This document shows, one piece after another, positions 51,863 to 59,232 of a stretch of 64,000 nt of DNA. The translations under genes were made by a program, and so were the position numbers. How positions within the stretch are numbered: the first letter of the stretch is position 1; each line of letters begins with the position of its first letter. Source of the DNA: Paenibacillus sp. FSL R10-2734 (GTDB lineage: Bacteria > Bacillota > Bacilli > Paenibacillales > Paenibacillaceae); NCBI RefSeq assembly GCF_037963865.1, contig NZ_CP150170.1:682001-746000 (forward strand), read 5' to 3'. The notes beneath the pieces are model-generated. The model saw only the letters and a program-made list of their open reading frames with translations, made no database searches and was not told where the DNA came from.

Positions 51863-52747
51863 ATGATGAGTGATGAGCTTTTAGCAAAACTGGATACGTG
51901 GCATGAAGAAGATGAATTTCAAGAAATCGTGGACGCAATAACGGAAATTCCTGAAGAGGAAAGAGATTATGAACTAACTAGTCATTTGGGTAGAGCGTTC
52001 AATAATCTGGGGCAGTATGAAGAGGGGTTAGAGCAGTTTTTGAGCATTGAAGAAGAGGGTGAGGATGACCCGCTTTGGCATTACCGTATTGGTGTTTCCT
52101 ATTACTATCTGAAGCGATATGAGGACGCTTTAAAAGCGTTTACTGCCGCAGATGAATTGGAGCCTGATGATGAGGATACCTTGGAGTTTCTGGGATGGAT
52201 CCGGCGTAAATTAGCCAAAAGAACTGCAAAGAAGCCAATGAACAAACCTGTGAAGAAACCAGTAATGGCGTTCGACTTCTCGGAATTTTGGGATGACAGC
52301 GAGTATGCGTTAGAGGAATATGTTTCTGATCCACCTACGGATGAAATGGTAGCTTCTGTGCAAGAAGAGCTGGTCTTCAAGCTGCCTGCTTTCTATGTGG
52401 ATATGATGAGATTACATAATGGGGGAATTCCTCATAACAATCGGTACACCCATTCAGAAACAGGAGAAGCAATTACGATTTCGGGTATCCTGAGCATTGG
52501 GCGAGAAAAGAATAAGTCACTATGTGGAGCCTCCGGTAGCCGGTTTATGATTGAAAATGGAGGTTATCCTGAAGTGGGTGTAGTGATTTGTGATTGTCCT
52601 TCTGAGAATGAAGTAATTATGCTGGATTACCGCGAGTTTGGAAATGATGGCGAACCTGAGGTTATTCATGTAGATCGTGATAACAAATACAAGATCACAC
52701 GCTTGGCTGACAGCTTTGAGACCTTTATTCGCGGACTCACGAATTAG
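51863..52747 (+). CDS. TPR-SUKH (SMI1/KNR4-like) fusion protein
   Basis: 294 residues, very acidic N-terminus. Residues about 20-115 are tetratricopeptide-like repeats (HLGRAFNNLGQYEEGLEQFL, WHYRIGVSYYYLKRYEDALKAFTAADELEPDDEDTLE), a K/P linker follows at 116-135, and residues about 150-290 are a SUKH domain (VQEELVFKLPAFYVDMMRLHNGG, EVIMLDYREFGNDGEPEVIHVDRD). SUKH proteins are common as immunity proteins against contact-dependent toxins, but no toxin gene is nearby. Start 51863 or 51866, both behind AGGAGG. Confidence 0.8.
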   Translation: MMSDELLAKLDTWHEEDEFQEIVDAITEIPEEERDYELTSHLGRAFNNLGQYEEGLEQFLSIEEEGEDDPLWHYRIGVSYYYLKRYEDALKAFTAADELEPDDEDTLEFLGWIRRKLAKRTAKKPMNKPVKKPVMAFDFSEFWDDSEYALEEYVSDPPTDEMVASVQEELVFKLPAFYVDMMRLHNGGIPHNNRYTHSETGEAITISGILSIGREKNKSLCGASGSRFMIENGGYPEVGVVICDCPSENEVIMLDYREFGNDGEPEVIHVDRDNKYKITRLADSFETFIRGLTN

Positions 52748-52793
52748 TAACTCTACACTAACAATCAATAAAAGTGCGTAACGCACGCTCAAT

Positions 52794-52823
52794 AAGGCAT
52801 TCCTTACACGGGAGTGCCTTTCT
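52794..52823 (+). terminator. Hairpin, probable terminator
   Basis: AAGGCATTCC and GGGAGTGCCTT form a short stem followed by TCT. The T run is poor. Confidence 0.4.
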
Positions 52824-52847
52824 ATTATGAATATAGGGGGGAGTTCG

Positions 52848-53489
52848 GTGTTTCCTGCACTTTGTCCAATTTCCATAGAAGAATATTCAGGTAGATTAAT
52901 TGTGTTTGATGGTGTAGATGGTGCGGGGAAAACTACCATGATAGAGATGTTGGCTGACAAATTGCGTTCCGAGGGTAAGGAAGTATTATTAACTATGCAG
53001 CCAACGCCAGAAATGCGGCAGCTTTCTATTTTTAGAACCTTTGTTTATGAACCGGAGCAACGTCATCTGGTAGACTATAATGCTCTACAAATGTACATGC
53101 TGGCTGATCGGATGCAGCATTTCAAAGAGGTCATAGAACCGGCAATGCAAAAAGGGATCTATGTCATAAGCGATAGATACATTTATACCATGCTAGCAAC
53201 GATGGTAGCGCGTGGGCATTCCCCAGAACCTTGGATGGTAGAACTGCTACCGTCCATCCGCCGACCTCATTTGTCATTCCTTATGGATGTGGACTTAGAA
53301 ACGAGCATTGAACGAATACGGAAGCGTAAAACCTTCGAGGACTCTTACGTAGAACGCGAGCATTTAAGGAAGAGCCTCGAAAGCTACCGGACTGTGGCTC
53401 AGCAATTTGAGATGCATGTAGTATCCTCAACAGAGCTTGGAATCGATGCTGCCTTTTCCAAGATTGCAGCTATTGTTGGACAGCTGTAG
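52848..53489 (+). CDS. Thymidylate kinase-like nucleoside monophosphate kinase
   Basis: 213 residues from a GTG that follows GGGGGGAG at the right distance; an in-frame ATG at 52827 precedes that site. P-loop FDGVDGAGKTT, DRY-type motif VISDRYIYT and a short lid RIRKRKTFEDSYVERE. The proteins phosphorylate dTMP to dTDP. The sequence departs from standard Tmk in its nucleotide-base-binding stretch (TPEMRQLSIFRTFVYEPEQ), and the gene is not beside holB, so it is probably a second or special-purpose copy. Confidence 0.78.
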   Translation: MFPALCPISIEEYSGRLIVFDGVDGAGKTTMIEMLADKLRSEGKEVLLTMQPTPEMRQLSIFRTFVYEPEQRHLVDYNALQMYMLADRMQHFKEVIEPAMQKGIYVISDRYIYTMLATMVARGHSPEPWMVELLPSIRRPHLSFLMDVDLETSIERIRKRKTFEDSYVEREHLRKSLESYRTVAQQFEMHVVSSTELGIDAAFSKIAAIVGQL

Positions 53490-53570
53490 AGGTAGTTCAA
53501 TAAGTTGATGGTGTTGGGGAACCCCACTAATCTAAACACAGAATTTCGTTTGTTTGGATCACATTTACGC

Positions 53571-53770
53571 GGACGAAGTCGCTATCGGACACAGCTGACC
53601 TTAAACGCAGTTTTTTCGCATATTTGGAGCGCCATCGGACCGCATGGCCGCTATTGGCACAAAAAACACCAAATATGAGCCTCTTTTTAAGGAATAGCTG
53701 CACTGGAGTCCGAAACTACGCATAAAAGACCAAAAACATGCGAATAACGTCATCTGGGTCCGAAAACCTT
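53571..53770. repeat. Intergenic repeat array: 50-bp units in head-to-head inverted arrangement
   Basis: TCGGAC occurs at 53586 and 53636 (50 bp apart) and its complement GTCCGA at 53709 and 53759 (also 50 bp apart). The unit following the first, TCGGACACAGCTGACCTTA, matches the reverse complement of the last, TCGGACCCAGATGACGTTA, at 16 of 19 bases, and the similarity extends over the unit. The whole could fold as a large hairpin centred near 53675. No coding potential. The rest of the 53490-53939 gap holds only a terminator. The sequence type recalls dispersed noncoding repeats of Paenibacillus genomes. Confidence 0.6.
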
Positions 53771-53878
53771 AGTGGACGTGTGCGACTCGGCGACTTAGCT
53801 GAAGGTGAAGCTGATTCAAAGTTGTTAGGCTTTAGCTAGCCGAAAATCTGCCTTGAATTAGCAAATTAACTACTTCGA

Positions 53879-53926
53879 AAAACAGAGCAGCAGTTCTCCA
53901 ATAACGGAAAATCGCTGCTCTGTTTT
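53879..53926. terminator. Terminator of the MarR gene
   Basis: AAAACAGAGCAGC (53879-53891) and GCTGCTCTGTTTT (53914-53926) are perfect complements with tracts of A and T on the two sides; on the minus strand it ends the MarR transcript. Confidence 0.8.
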
Positions 53927-53939
53927 CTTTTTAATCCAC

Positions 53940-54377
53940 TCACTTGTCGCTATGGAACACCTTAGACTGAAGTACATCCAGCGCTCGGTTGATTTCCTCC
54001 AGTTCTTCATTGGAAGAATCCTTAATCCGGTCCAGGAAACGTTCGCCGATCTGCTCAAAAGCTTTGTTCATCATCGCTTGTCCAGCTTCAGACAACCGAA
54101 TCATTTGCTTCCGCCGATCTTCTGCGACATCCAGCTTTTGGCAAAGATTCTTTTCTGTCAATTTCTTGAGCTCACGGCTCGTGTTCGGCATAGAGATATT
54201 CTTGCAATCGCTAATTTGACTGAGAGTAACAGGCTGGCTGACCGCAATATACTCCAGAATACTATATTGAACGGGTGTAATACCTTCCGGTCTAACATCT
54301 TTGGTTAAGTCGAATGTTACTTCATGGACTGCCGTCGTAAAGGTCACAAATTTATGAAAAAACGCTTCTTTGTCCAT
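53940..54377 (-). CDS. MarR-family repressor
   Basis: 145 residues from ATG 54377, preceded by AGAGGTGAT; the frame opens three codons earlier at a GTG. Winged helix at about 45-105 (VTLSQISDCKNISMPNTSRELKKLTEKNL, DRRKQMIRLSEAG) and N- and C-terminal dimerisation helices. One cysteine in the recognition-helix region (ISDCKN) and a second in NLCQK could serve redox or quinone sensing, as in YodB/MhqR-type proteins. Divergent from the quinone reductase gene, whose promoter is flanked by two likely binding sites. Confidence 0.9.
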   Translation of the reverse strand: MDKEAFFHKFVTFTTAVHEVTFDLTKDVRPEGITPVQYSILEYIAVSQPVTLSQISDCKNISMPNTSRELKKLTEKNLCQKLDVAEDRRKQMIRLSEAGQAMMNKAFEQIGERFLDRIKDSSNEELEEINRALDVLQSKVFHSDK

Positions 54378-54426
54378 AAGGATCACCTCTTAGTTAAACC
54401 TTAACAAAATAATTATCATAATACAA

Positions 54427-54481
54427 TTATCATTTGACAACTAAATAAAGGTTGTGATACGATTTTGTTATCAAATGATAA
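54427..54481. promoter_or_regulatory. Promoter flanked by two MarR-type operators
   Basis: TTATCATTTGACAA (54427-54440) and TTATCAAATGATAA (54468-54481) are two copies of the palindrome TTATCAWWTGAYAA. The first contains a -35 box TTGACA (54434-54439); a -10-like GATACG follows after 16 bp, and the second copy covers the expected transcription start. This would let the MarR protein repress the reductase gene and possibly itself. Confidence 0.7.
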
Positions 54482-54497
54482 TTAAAGAGGTGGAGCA

Positions 54498-55085
54498 ATG
54501 AACGTTTTAGTCATCTATACACATCCAAATCATAAAAGTTTAAGTTATGCTTTTTTCAATAAAGTCATTCAGGGAAGTAACGAGAATGCTCAGATCACGA
54601 AGATCGAGGTGCTTGATCTATATGAAGAGCAGTTTGATCCGGTGCTGGTTTTTAATGAAAATAAACGCAGAAGAGACATGCATATCGATCCCAAGCTAGA
54701 GAAGTATCGTGAGCAGATTCGTCAGGCCGACAAGATTGTGTTTGTGTATCCGATCTGGTGGGGCCGGCCTCCCGCTATGCTGCTCGGATATATTGATCAA
54801 ATGTTTGCCTCTAATTTCGCTTACAGAGAAAAGGGCGGGCTCATCCCCGAAGGGCTGCTGAAAGGAAAGTCGGTAGTTTGTATTTCCAGCATGAAGGGGC
54901 CAACCCTTTATCCTTTATATTGGTTAAATAATTCCCATAAAGTACTGATGAGAAAAGCATTGTTTCAATATTGCGGCATCAAAAAAGTGAAGTTTTTCGA
55001 GTTTGGGAATATGGAGAGTCCGAAAGGGAAGCATGACAAAAAGCTAAGTCAGGTCTACAAATATTTTAGATCCGTGGCACAATAG
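54498..55085 (+). CDS. NAD(P)H-dependent flavodoxin-fold quinone reductase
   Basis: 195 residues. The FMN-binding loop is VIYTHPNHKSLSYAF at the N-terminus; FVYPIWWGRPPAMLLGYIDQMF is the conserved central strand and loop, as in NQO/MdaB/KefF-type reductases that perform two-electron reduction of quinones in the cytosol. GAGGTGG precedes the start. It sits opposite a MarR regulator, a common quinone- or disulfide-stress pair in Firmicutes. Confidence 0.85.
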   Translation: MNVLVIYTHPNHKSLSYAFFNKVIQGSNENAQITKIEVLDLYEEQFDPVLVFNENKRRRDMHIDPKLEKYREQIRQADKIVFVYPIWWGRPPAMLLGYIDQMFASNFAYREKGGLIPEGLLKGKSVVCISSMKGPTLYPLYWLNNSHKVLMRKALFQYCGIKKVKFFEFGNMESPKGKHDKKLSQVYKYFRSVAQ

Positions 55086-55106
55086 TCTGAAATGGATCTA
55101 TCAAGT

Positions 55107-55147
55107 AACCCCATCGATGAATGATTCAAGCTAACGATGGGGTTCTT
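55107..55147. terminator. Terminator between convergent units
   Basis: AACCCCATCG (55107-55116) and CGATGGGGTT (55135-55144) are perfect complements with a long loop, followed by CTT. Confidence 0.6.
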
Positions 55148-55149
55148 AT

Positions 55150-55239
55150 CTAATTGTGCATTGATTGTCCGAAATAAACCAGAATACAGACGACGGCGAT
55201 AAAGCAGAGGAGTAACCAATTCGCTAGCTTCATTCCCAT
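55150..55239 (-). CDS. 29-residue single-span membrane peptide
   Basis: An ATG directly abuts the stop codon of the MurG-like gene (TAG-ATG at 55242-55237) and opens a frame of 29 codons ending in TAG: MGMKLANW, then a hydrophobic helix of about 17 residues, then FGQSMHN. A second ATG at 55233 is possible. The upstream gene's last codons (GGTAAGG) can serve as the ribosome binding site, so translation would be coupled. No homologue is known to me. The composition of one clean transmembrane helix with a positive N-side argues that it is real. Confidence 0.45.
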   Translation of the reverse strand: MGMKLANWLLLCFIAVVCILVYFGQSMHN

Positions 55240-56346
55240 CTAAACCTTACCTGCCTTGATCATTGTTAAGTCTTCGCCATTTACTTTCTTGATTAAATTC
55301 ATTACTTTATGGGCTCCTCTGCCGTTCTCATAAGATTTCATTCTATCTTTGTAAGTAGAGCGGTTCCCATATAGCTTCATAATCGAATGAACAAAGCTTT
55401 GAGTGGTCATTTCCTCTTCAAGTAACATTTCAGCAAATCCAGTTTGTTGAAAATATTGTGCTTGGGCAAGTTGGCCAGAGCGGCTCCCACCATTCGTGTG
55501 GGGAATCAATAACATTGGTTTTTGCATCGAAAGAAGCTCCATCATAGCGTTTGAGCCTGCACGAGATACGACAACATCGGCCATCGCTAATAAATGCGGC
55601 AGCTCGCAGCTTGTAACGAACTCATACGATTTGTAGCCTGACATAGAGAGGTGGTAATCCACCTTTCCCTCCCCGCAAATATGAACCACTTGAAATTTAT
55701 CTATCAACTCAGAGAGTACATTTTTCACCATTTGGTTAATGCTGTGCGCTCCTTGGCTTCCTCCCATAATAAGAAGAATAGGCCTAGCAGAGGTAAATCC
55801 GCAAAAAGCTAAACCGCGTTGTTTATCCGCTAAATTGAATTGCTCCTTCAAGAGCGGTCCCACATGAACGGCCTTGAGAGAAGCAGATTTGGTTACAGTA
55901 ACCAGAAAATTTGTACACAGATGAGTGGCAAACGGAAGTGAGATTTTATTAGCTAGTCCAAGATTTAGGTCTGGTTCATAAATAATTATGGGTACTTTGT
56001 TGAGTTTGGCCCCTATCACAACCGGTACAGAAACAAATCCACCTTTAGAAAAAATCACATTTGGCTTGATGGTTCGTAGAAGTCGATAAGATTGAAAGAT
56101 GCCCTTCATGATCTTGAACACATCGGTCACATTGTTCCAATCGAAATAACGTCTCAATTTTCCTGTGGAAATGGGATGGTAGGTTACCTCCTCCTTATAG
56201 TCAGACAAAAGCTTGCGCTCAATCCCTTGTTCGGAACCTATATAATGGATGTCCCAATCCTCGGCTAGACATTTAGAAATCAACACAAGATTACCGGATA
56301 CATGCCCTGCGGAGCCTCCACCTGTAAATACGATTGAAGTATTCAT
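55240..56346 (-). CDS. MurG-like glycosyltransferase (family GT28 paralogue)
   Basis: 368 residues, GT-B fold. The N-terminal loop is GGGSAGHV where MurG has GGGTGGHI. Further motifs are IFSKGGFVSVPVVIGA, the GGSQGAHSIN loop and the donor site VVSRAGSNAMMELLSMQKPMLLIPH. MurG adds GlcNAc to lipid I on the inner face of the membrane; this copy is not in a mur/dcw cluster and may glycosylate another polyprenyl or glycan acceptor. Its ATG overlaps the stop of the dehydratase gene (ATGA). Similar second copies are known in the Bacillus cereus group. Confidence 0.85.
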   Translation of the reverse strand: MNTSIVFTGGGSAGHVSGNLVLISKCLAEDWDIHYIGSEQGIERKLLSDYKEEVTYHPISTGKLRRYFDWNNVTDVFKIMKGIFQSYRLLRTIKPNVIFSKGGFVSVPVVIGAKLNKVPIIIYEPDLNLGLANKISLPFATHLCTNFLVTVTKSASLKAVHVGPLLKEQFNLADKQRGLAFCGFTSARPILLIMGGSQGAHSINQMVKNVLSELIDKFQVVHICGEGKVDYHLSMSGYKSYEFVTSCELPHLLAMADVVVSRAGSNAMMELLSMQKPMLLIPHTNGGSRSGQLAQAQYFQQTGFAEMLLEEEMTTQSFVHSIMKLYGNRSTYKDRMKSYENGRGAHKVMNLIKKVNGEDLTMIKAGKV

Positions 56347-57329
56347 GCTAGGAACCCACCTTGTTGTAGCATTTCTTTTATCGCAGGTTTACTCATCAGA
56401 GCATGGTTCGAATCATAGCTTTGGAAGTCCACGGGAGGGCAAGTGGCATAGGCTTCTTGTAAACCTTCGATCGGAAAAGGAGGGAGAATCACATAATAGT
56501 GATCATCCAGATGAATAGAAGAGGTGCTCTCGAATTCCGAAATCAGGGCCTCACTTAAGCTTTCACCGGGACGTATCCCCGTTTCCTTGATTTGGATTGT
56601 ACTAGTTGATAAGTCGTCAATTAAGACTTGGGCAAGATCCTTAATGCTACAAGCAGGCATCTTGGTCACAAAGACTTCTCCGCCTCTGCTTTCTTCTGTC
56701 GCTTTAAGGAGTAGAGTAATCGCATTATCTATGGTTAAGAAAAAACGAGTCATTCTAGCATCTGTAAGGGAAATGTCTACCCCATTCGCAATACTTTGTT
56801 TAAAAATAGGAACCACGCTGCCCGTTGAGCCGAGTACGTTACCGCTTCTCACACATACAAACTGAGTTTTGGTTTGTCTGAGATTGGCATGGACCATTAG
56901 CTTTTCGCCGAGTGATTTTGTCATTCCGTAGGTGCTCGATGGATGCGCTGCTTTATCGGTCGAGACATAGATTACTTTTTTTACACCATGTTTAATAGCG
57001 GCTTGAATCACATGCTGAGTTCCGAGAACGTTAGTCTTCATCGCACTGTCTGGCTGTTGTTCACAGATCGGCACATGCTTTAAGGCCGCTAAATGATAGA
57101 TATAATCTACCTGATGACAAGCCTGCATGATTTCATGCTTATCACGAATATCACCAATGATAAACGTTAGTTTGGGATTATGATGGTATTCCTGTTGTAG
57201 TTCTACTTGAAGAGATTCATTGCGGGAAAATAATCGAATTTCTTTAGGGTCTCTTTCCAATAATCGTTTCACGAGTTGTCGTCCCCAAGATCCGGTTCCC
57301 CCAGTAATTAATATGGTTGTATTCTGCAC
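56343..57329 (-). CDS. UDP-N-acetylhexosamine dehydratase/epimerase-like protein (PseB/CapD/FlaA1 family)
   Basis: 328 residues, extended SDR. Nucleotide loop TGGTGSWGRQL, DIRDKHEI, HLAALKHVPICEQQP, then STDKAAHPSSTYGMTKSLGEK, carrying the Tyr-Lys pair and the Asp-Lys preceding it. Relatives convert UDP-GlcNAc to 4-keto-6-deoxy sugars for surface glycans. GTG start behind GGAGGAAC. First gene of the operon with the MurG-like transferase and the 29-residue peptide, suggesting that the modified sugar is the donor for that transferase. Confidence 0.85.
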   Translation of the reverse strand: MQNTTILITGGTGSWGRQLVKRLLERDPKEIRLFSRNESLQVELQQEYHHNPKLTFIIGDIRDKHEIMQACHQVDYIYHLAALKHVPICEQQPDSAMKTNVLGTQHVIQAAIKHGVKKVIYVSTDKAAHPSSTYGMTKSLGEKLMVHANLRQTKTQFVCVRSGNVLGSTGSVVPIFKQSIANGVDISLTDARMTRFFLTIDNAITLLLKATEESRGGEVFVTKMPACSIKDLAQVLIDDLSTSTIQIKETGIRPGESLSEALISEFESTSSIHLDDHYYVILPPFPIEGLQEAYATCPPVDFQSYDSNHALMSKPAIKEMLQQGGFLA

Positions 57330-57415
57330 GGTTGTTCCTCCTATGATCTTAGCTACAAAACAATCATAGTATCCGTATGTTACGTGAATATGGCAAAGCG
57401 AAAGCCCCCAAAATT

Positions 57416-57464
57416 AAAAGAAAGGTTAAAGAACCCGTACAACAGGTCCCTTAACCTTTCTTTT
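57416..57464 (-). terminator. Terminator of the catalase gene
   Basis: AAAAGAAAGGTTAA (57416-57429) and TTAACCTTTCTTTT (57451-57464) pair perfectly; on the minus strand the tail is T-rich. Confidence 0.8.
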
Positions 57465-57469
57465 AACTT

Positions 57470-59035
57470 CTAATAGCCATCTGTTTGTTTTCCTGATTGC
57501 TCAGCAATTTCAGCACCATCTCGATTATCGGATGAGCCTAGATGCTTGTGGTCGGCTTTGGCTTGAGCAAGACCTTCAGCCACTCGACGACCGTAATCTG
57601 AATCAGCCTTTGTGAAATGCTCGATCATATTGTTCTGAATAACAGGTGCACATATTTTCAGAGCATCGACTAAGTTATGAACCAATTCATCTCGTTCCCA
57701 ATCCTCAAATTTGCGATAGGTATCTCCAGCTTGTCCGAAGTCATTTGTCCGACTAATTTTGTCGCGAACAAGTCGATCATTATACATTGGCTGATGCTCT
57801 TTGCCAGAAGGGGAGGCTTCCTTTAACCCGCCAAGTGAGGAGGGTTCGTAATTCACATGTGGGTTTTGCTCAGGCGCCTTGTCCACATGATAAGTCATTT
57901 GCCCATCCCGCTGATTCGTCGCTACCCTTGTCTTTGGAGCATTGATCGGCAATTGAATGTAGTTCGCGCCTACCCGGTGCCGCTGAGTATCCGAATAGGA
58001 GAACGTACGGCCTTGCAGCAGTTTATCATCCGAGAAATCGAGACCGTCTACTAGCACTCCCGTTCCGAAAGCGACCTGTTCGACCTCGGCAAAATAATTA
58101 TCTGGATTTCGATCTAGAACCATCTTACCCACAGGTAGAAACGGAAAACGTTCATGATCCCAAAGCTTAGTAGGATCTAGAGGGTCGAAATCGAGCTCCG
58201 GATGCTCATCATCACTCAAGATTTGAACACAAAGCTCCCACTCTGGGTAGTCCCCGCTCGCAATAGCTTCATATAAGTCCTGCGTAGCATGACTGACGTT
58301 TTTGGCTTGTATATTTTCTGCATCCTGCTGCGTTAGATTCTTGATGCCATGTTTCAGCGGTTCCCAATGGTACTTGATTAAGACGGCTTCGCCTTTCTCA
58401 TTCACCCATTTGTAGGTATTGACCCCAGATCCCTGCATTTGTCGGTAGTTGGCTGGAATCCCCCATGGGGAGAATAGGAAGGTAATCATATGAGTGGCCT
58501 CAGGAGAGTTCGATACGAAATCAAACATCCGCTCCGGGTTTTGTAGATTGGTTACAGGATCTGGCTTAAAAGCATGCACCATGTCAGGAAACTTCAGCGG
58601 ATCACGGATAAAGAAGATCTTCAGATTGTTGCCGACCAAGTCCCAGTTGCCATCCTCTGTATAGAACTTTGTGGCGAAGCCGCGGGGATCTCGGAAAGTC
58701 TCCGGAGAGTAAACACCATGAACTACCGTAGAAAAGCGTACGAATACAGGTGTCTTTTTGCCTGCCTCTTGAAAAAGCTTTGCACGCGTATATTTCGAGA
58801 TGGCTTCATCGCCTACTTTTCCATAAGCCTCAAAATACCCGTGAGCTCCTGCACCCCTAGCATGTACAATACGTTCTGGAATACGTTCTCGATCAAAATG
58901 CGATATTTTCTCGATAAAGTGGTAGTTTTCGAGCGTCGATGGACCGCGATTTCCTACCGTTCGTATATTCTGATTATCTGTAATCGGATGACCCTGTCGA
59001 TCCGTTAAAATCATATCTTCTTGCTCCTTGTCCAT
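57470..59035 (-). CDS. katA: Monofunctional heme catalase, clade with small subunit
   Basis: 521 residues from ATG 59035; the frame opens at 59050 with a GTG that overlaps the GAAAGGTGG site. Active-site His58 in RIVHARGAGAHG, the Asn in the GNNLKIFFIRD region, and the proximal heme Tyr in GRTFSYSDTQRHR (about 340). STVVHGVYSPETFRDPRGFA is the catalase signature. The enzyme dismutates hydrogen peroxide in the cytosol. The C-terminal ~25 residues are a hydrophilic G/D/S-rich tail. No clear PerR box was found upstream. Divergent from the symporter gene. Confidence 0.96.
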   Translation of the reverse strand: MDKEQEDMILTDRQGHPITDNQNIRTVGNRGPSTLENYHFIEKISHFDRERIPERIVHARGAGAHGYFEAYGKVGDEAISKYTRAKLFQEAGKKTPVFVRFSTVVHGVYSPETFRDPRGFATKFYTEDGNWDLVGNNLKIFFIRDPLKFPDMVHAFKPDPVTNLQNPERMFDFVSNSPEATHMITFLFSPWGIPANYRQMQGSGVNTYKWVNEKGEAVLIKYHWEPLKHGIKNLTQQDAENIQAKNVSHATQDLYEAIASGDYPEWELCVQILSDDEHPELDFDPLDPTKLWDHERFPFLPVGKMVLDRNPDNYFAEVEQVAFGTGVLVDGLDFSDDKLLQGRTFSYSDTQRHRVGANYIQLPINAPKTRVATNQRDGQMTYHVDKAPEQNPHVNYEPSSLGGLKEASPSGKEHQPMYNDRLVRDKISRTNDFGQAGDTYRKFEDWERDELVHNLVDALKICAPVIQNNMIEHFTKADSDYGRRVAEGLAQAKADHKHLGSSDNRDGAEIAEQSGKQTDGY

Positions 59036-59232
59036 GCAGCGAAATTCCACCTTTCTTTAGATATGAATAGTATTTTCTACCATAATTCTGAAAAGTATGC
59101 GAAACCTACTCACAAGAGATGTTATGAAAGTTACTTTTTTTATTGGCATTTGAAATAATGACTGTTATATTTGAAAATACTATGTGTTATAGTTAGCAAC
59201 TTGGTATCGACAGAATGGAGAGGCGGAAATAC

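Noticed and set aside
58574..59008. 144-codon plus-strand frame within catalase
   Set aside because: Antisense shadow of the most conserved part of catalase.
59036..59232. PerR box upstream of catalase
   Set aside because: AGAATTAT-like half sites occur but no 15-bp palindrome close to TTATAATNATTATAA was found.
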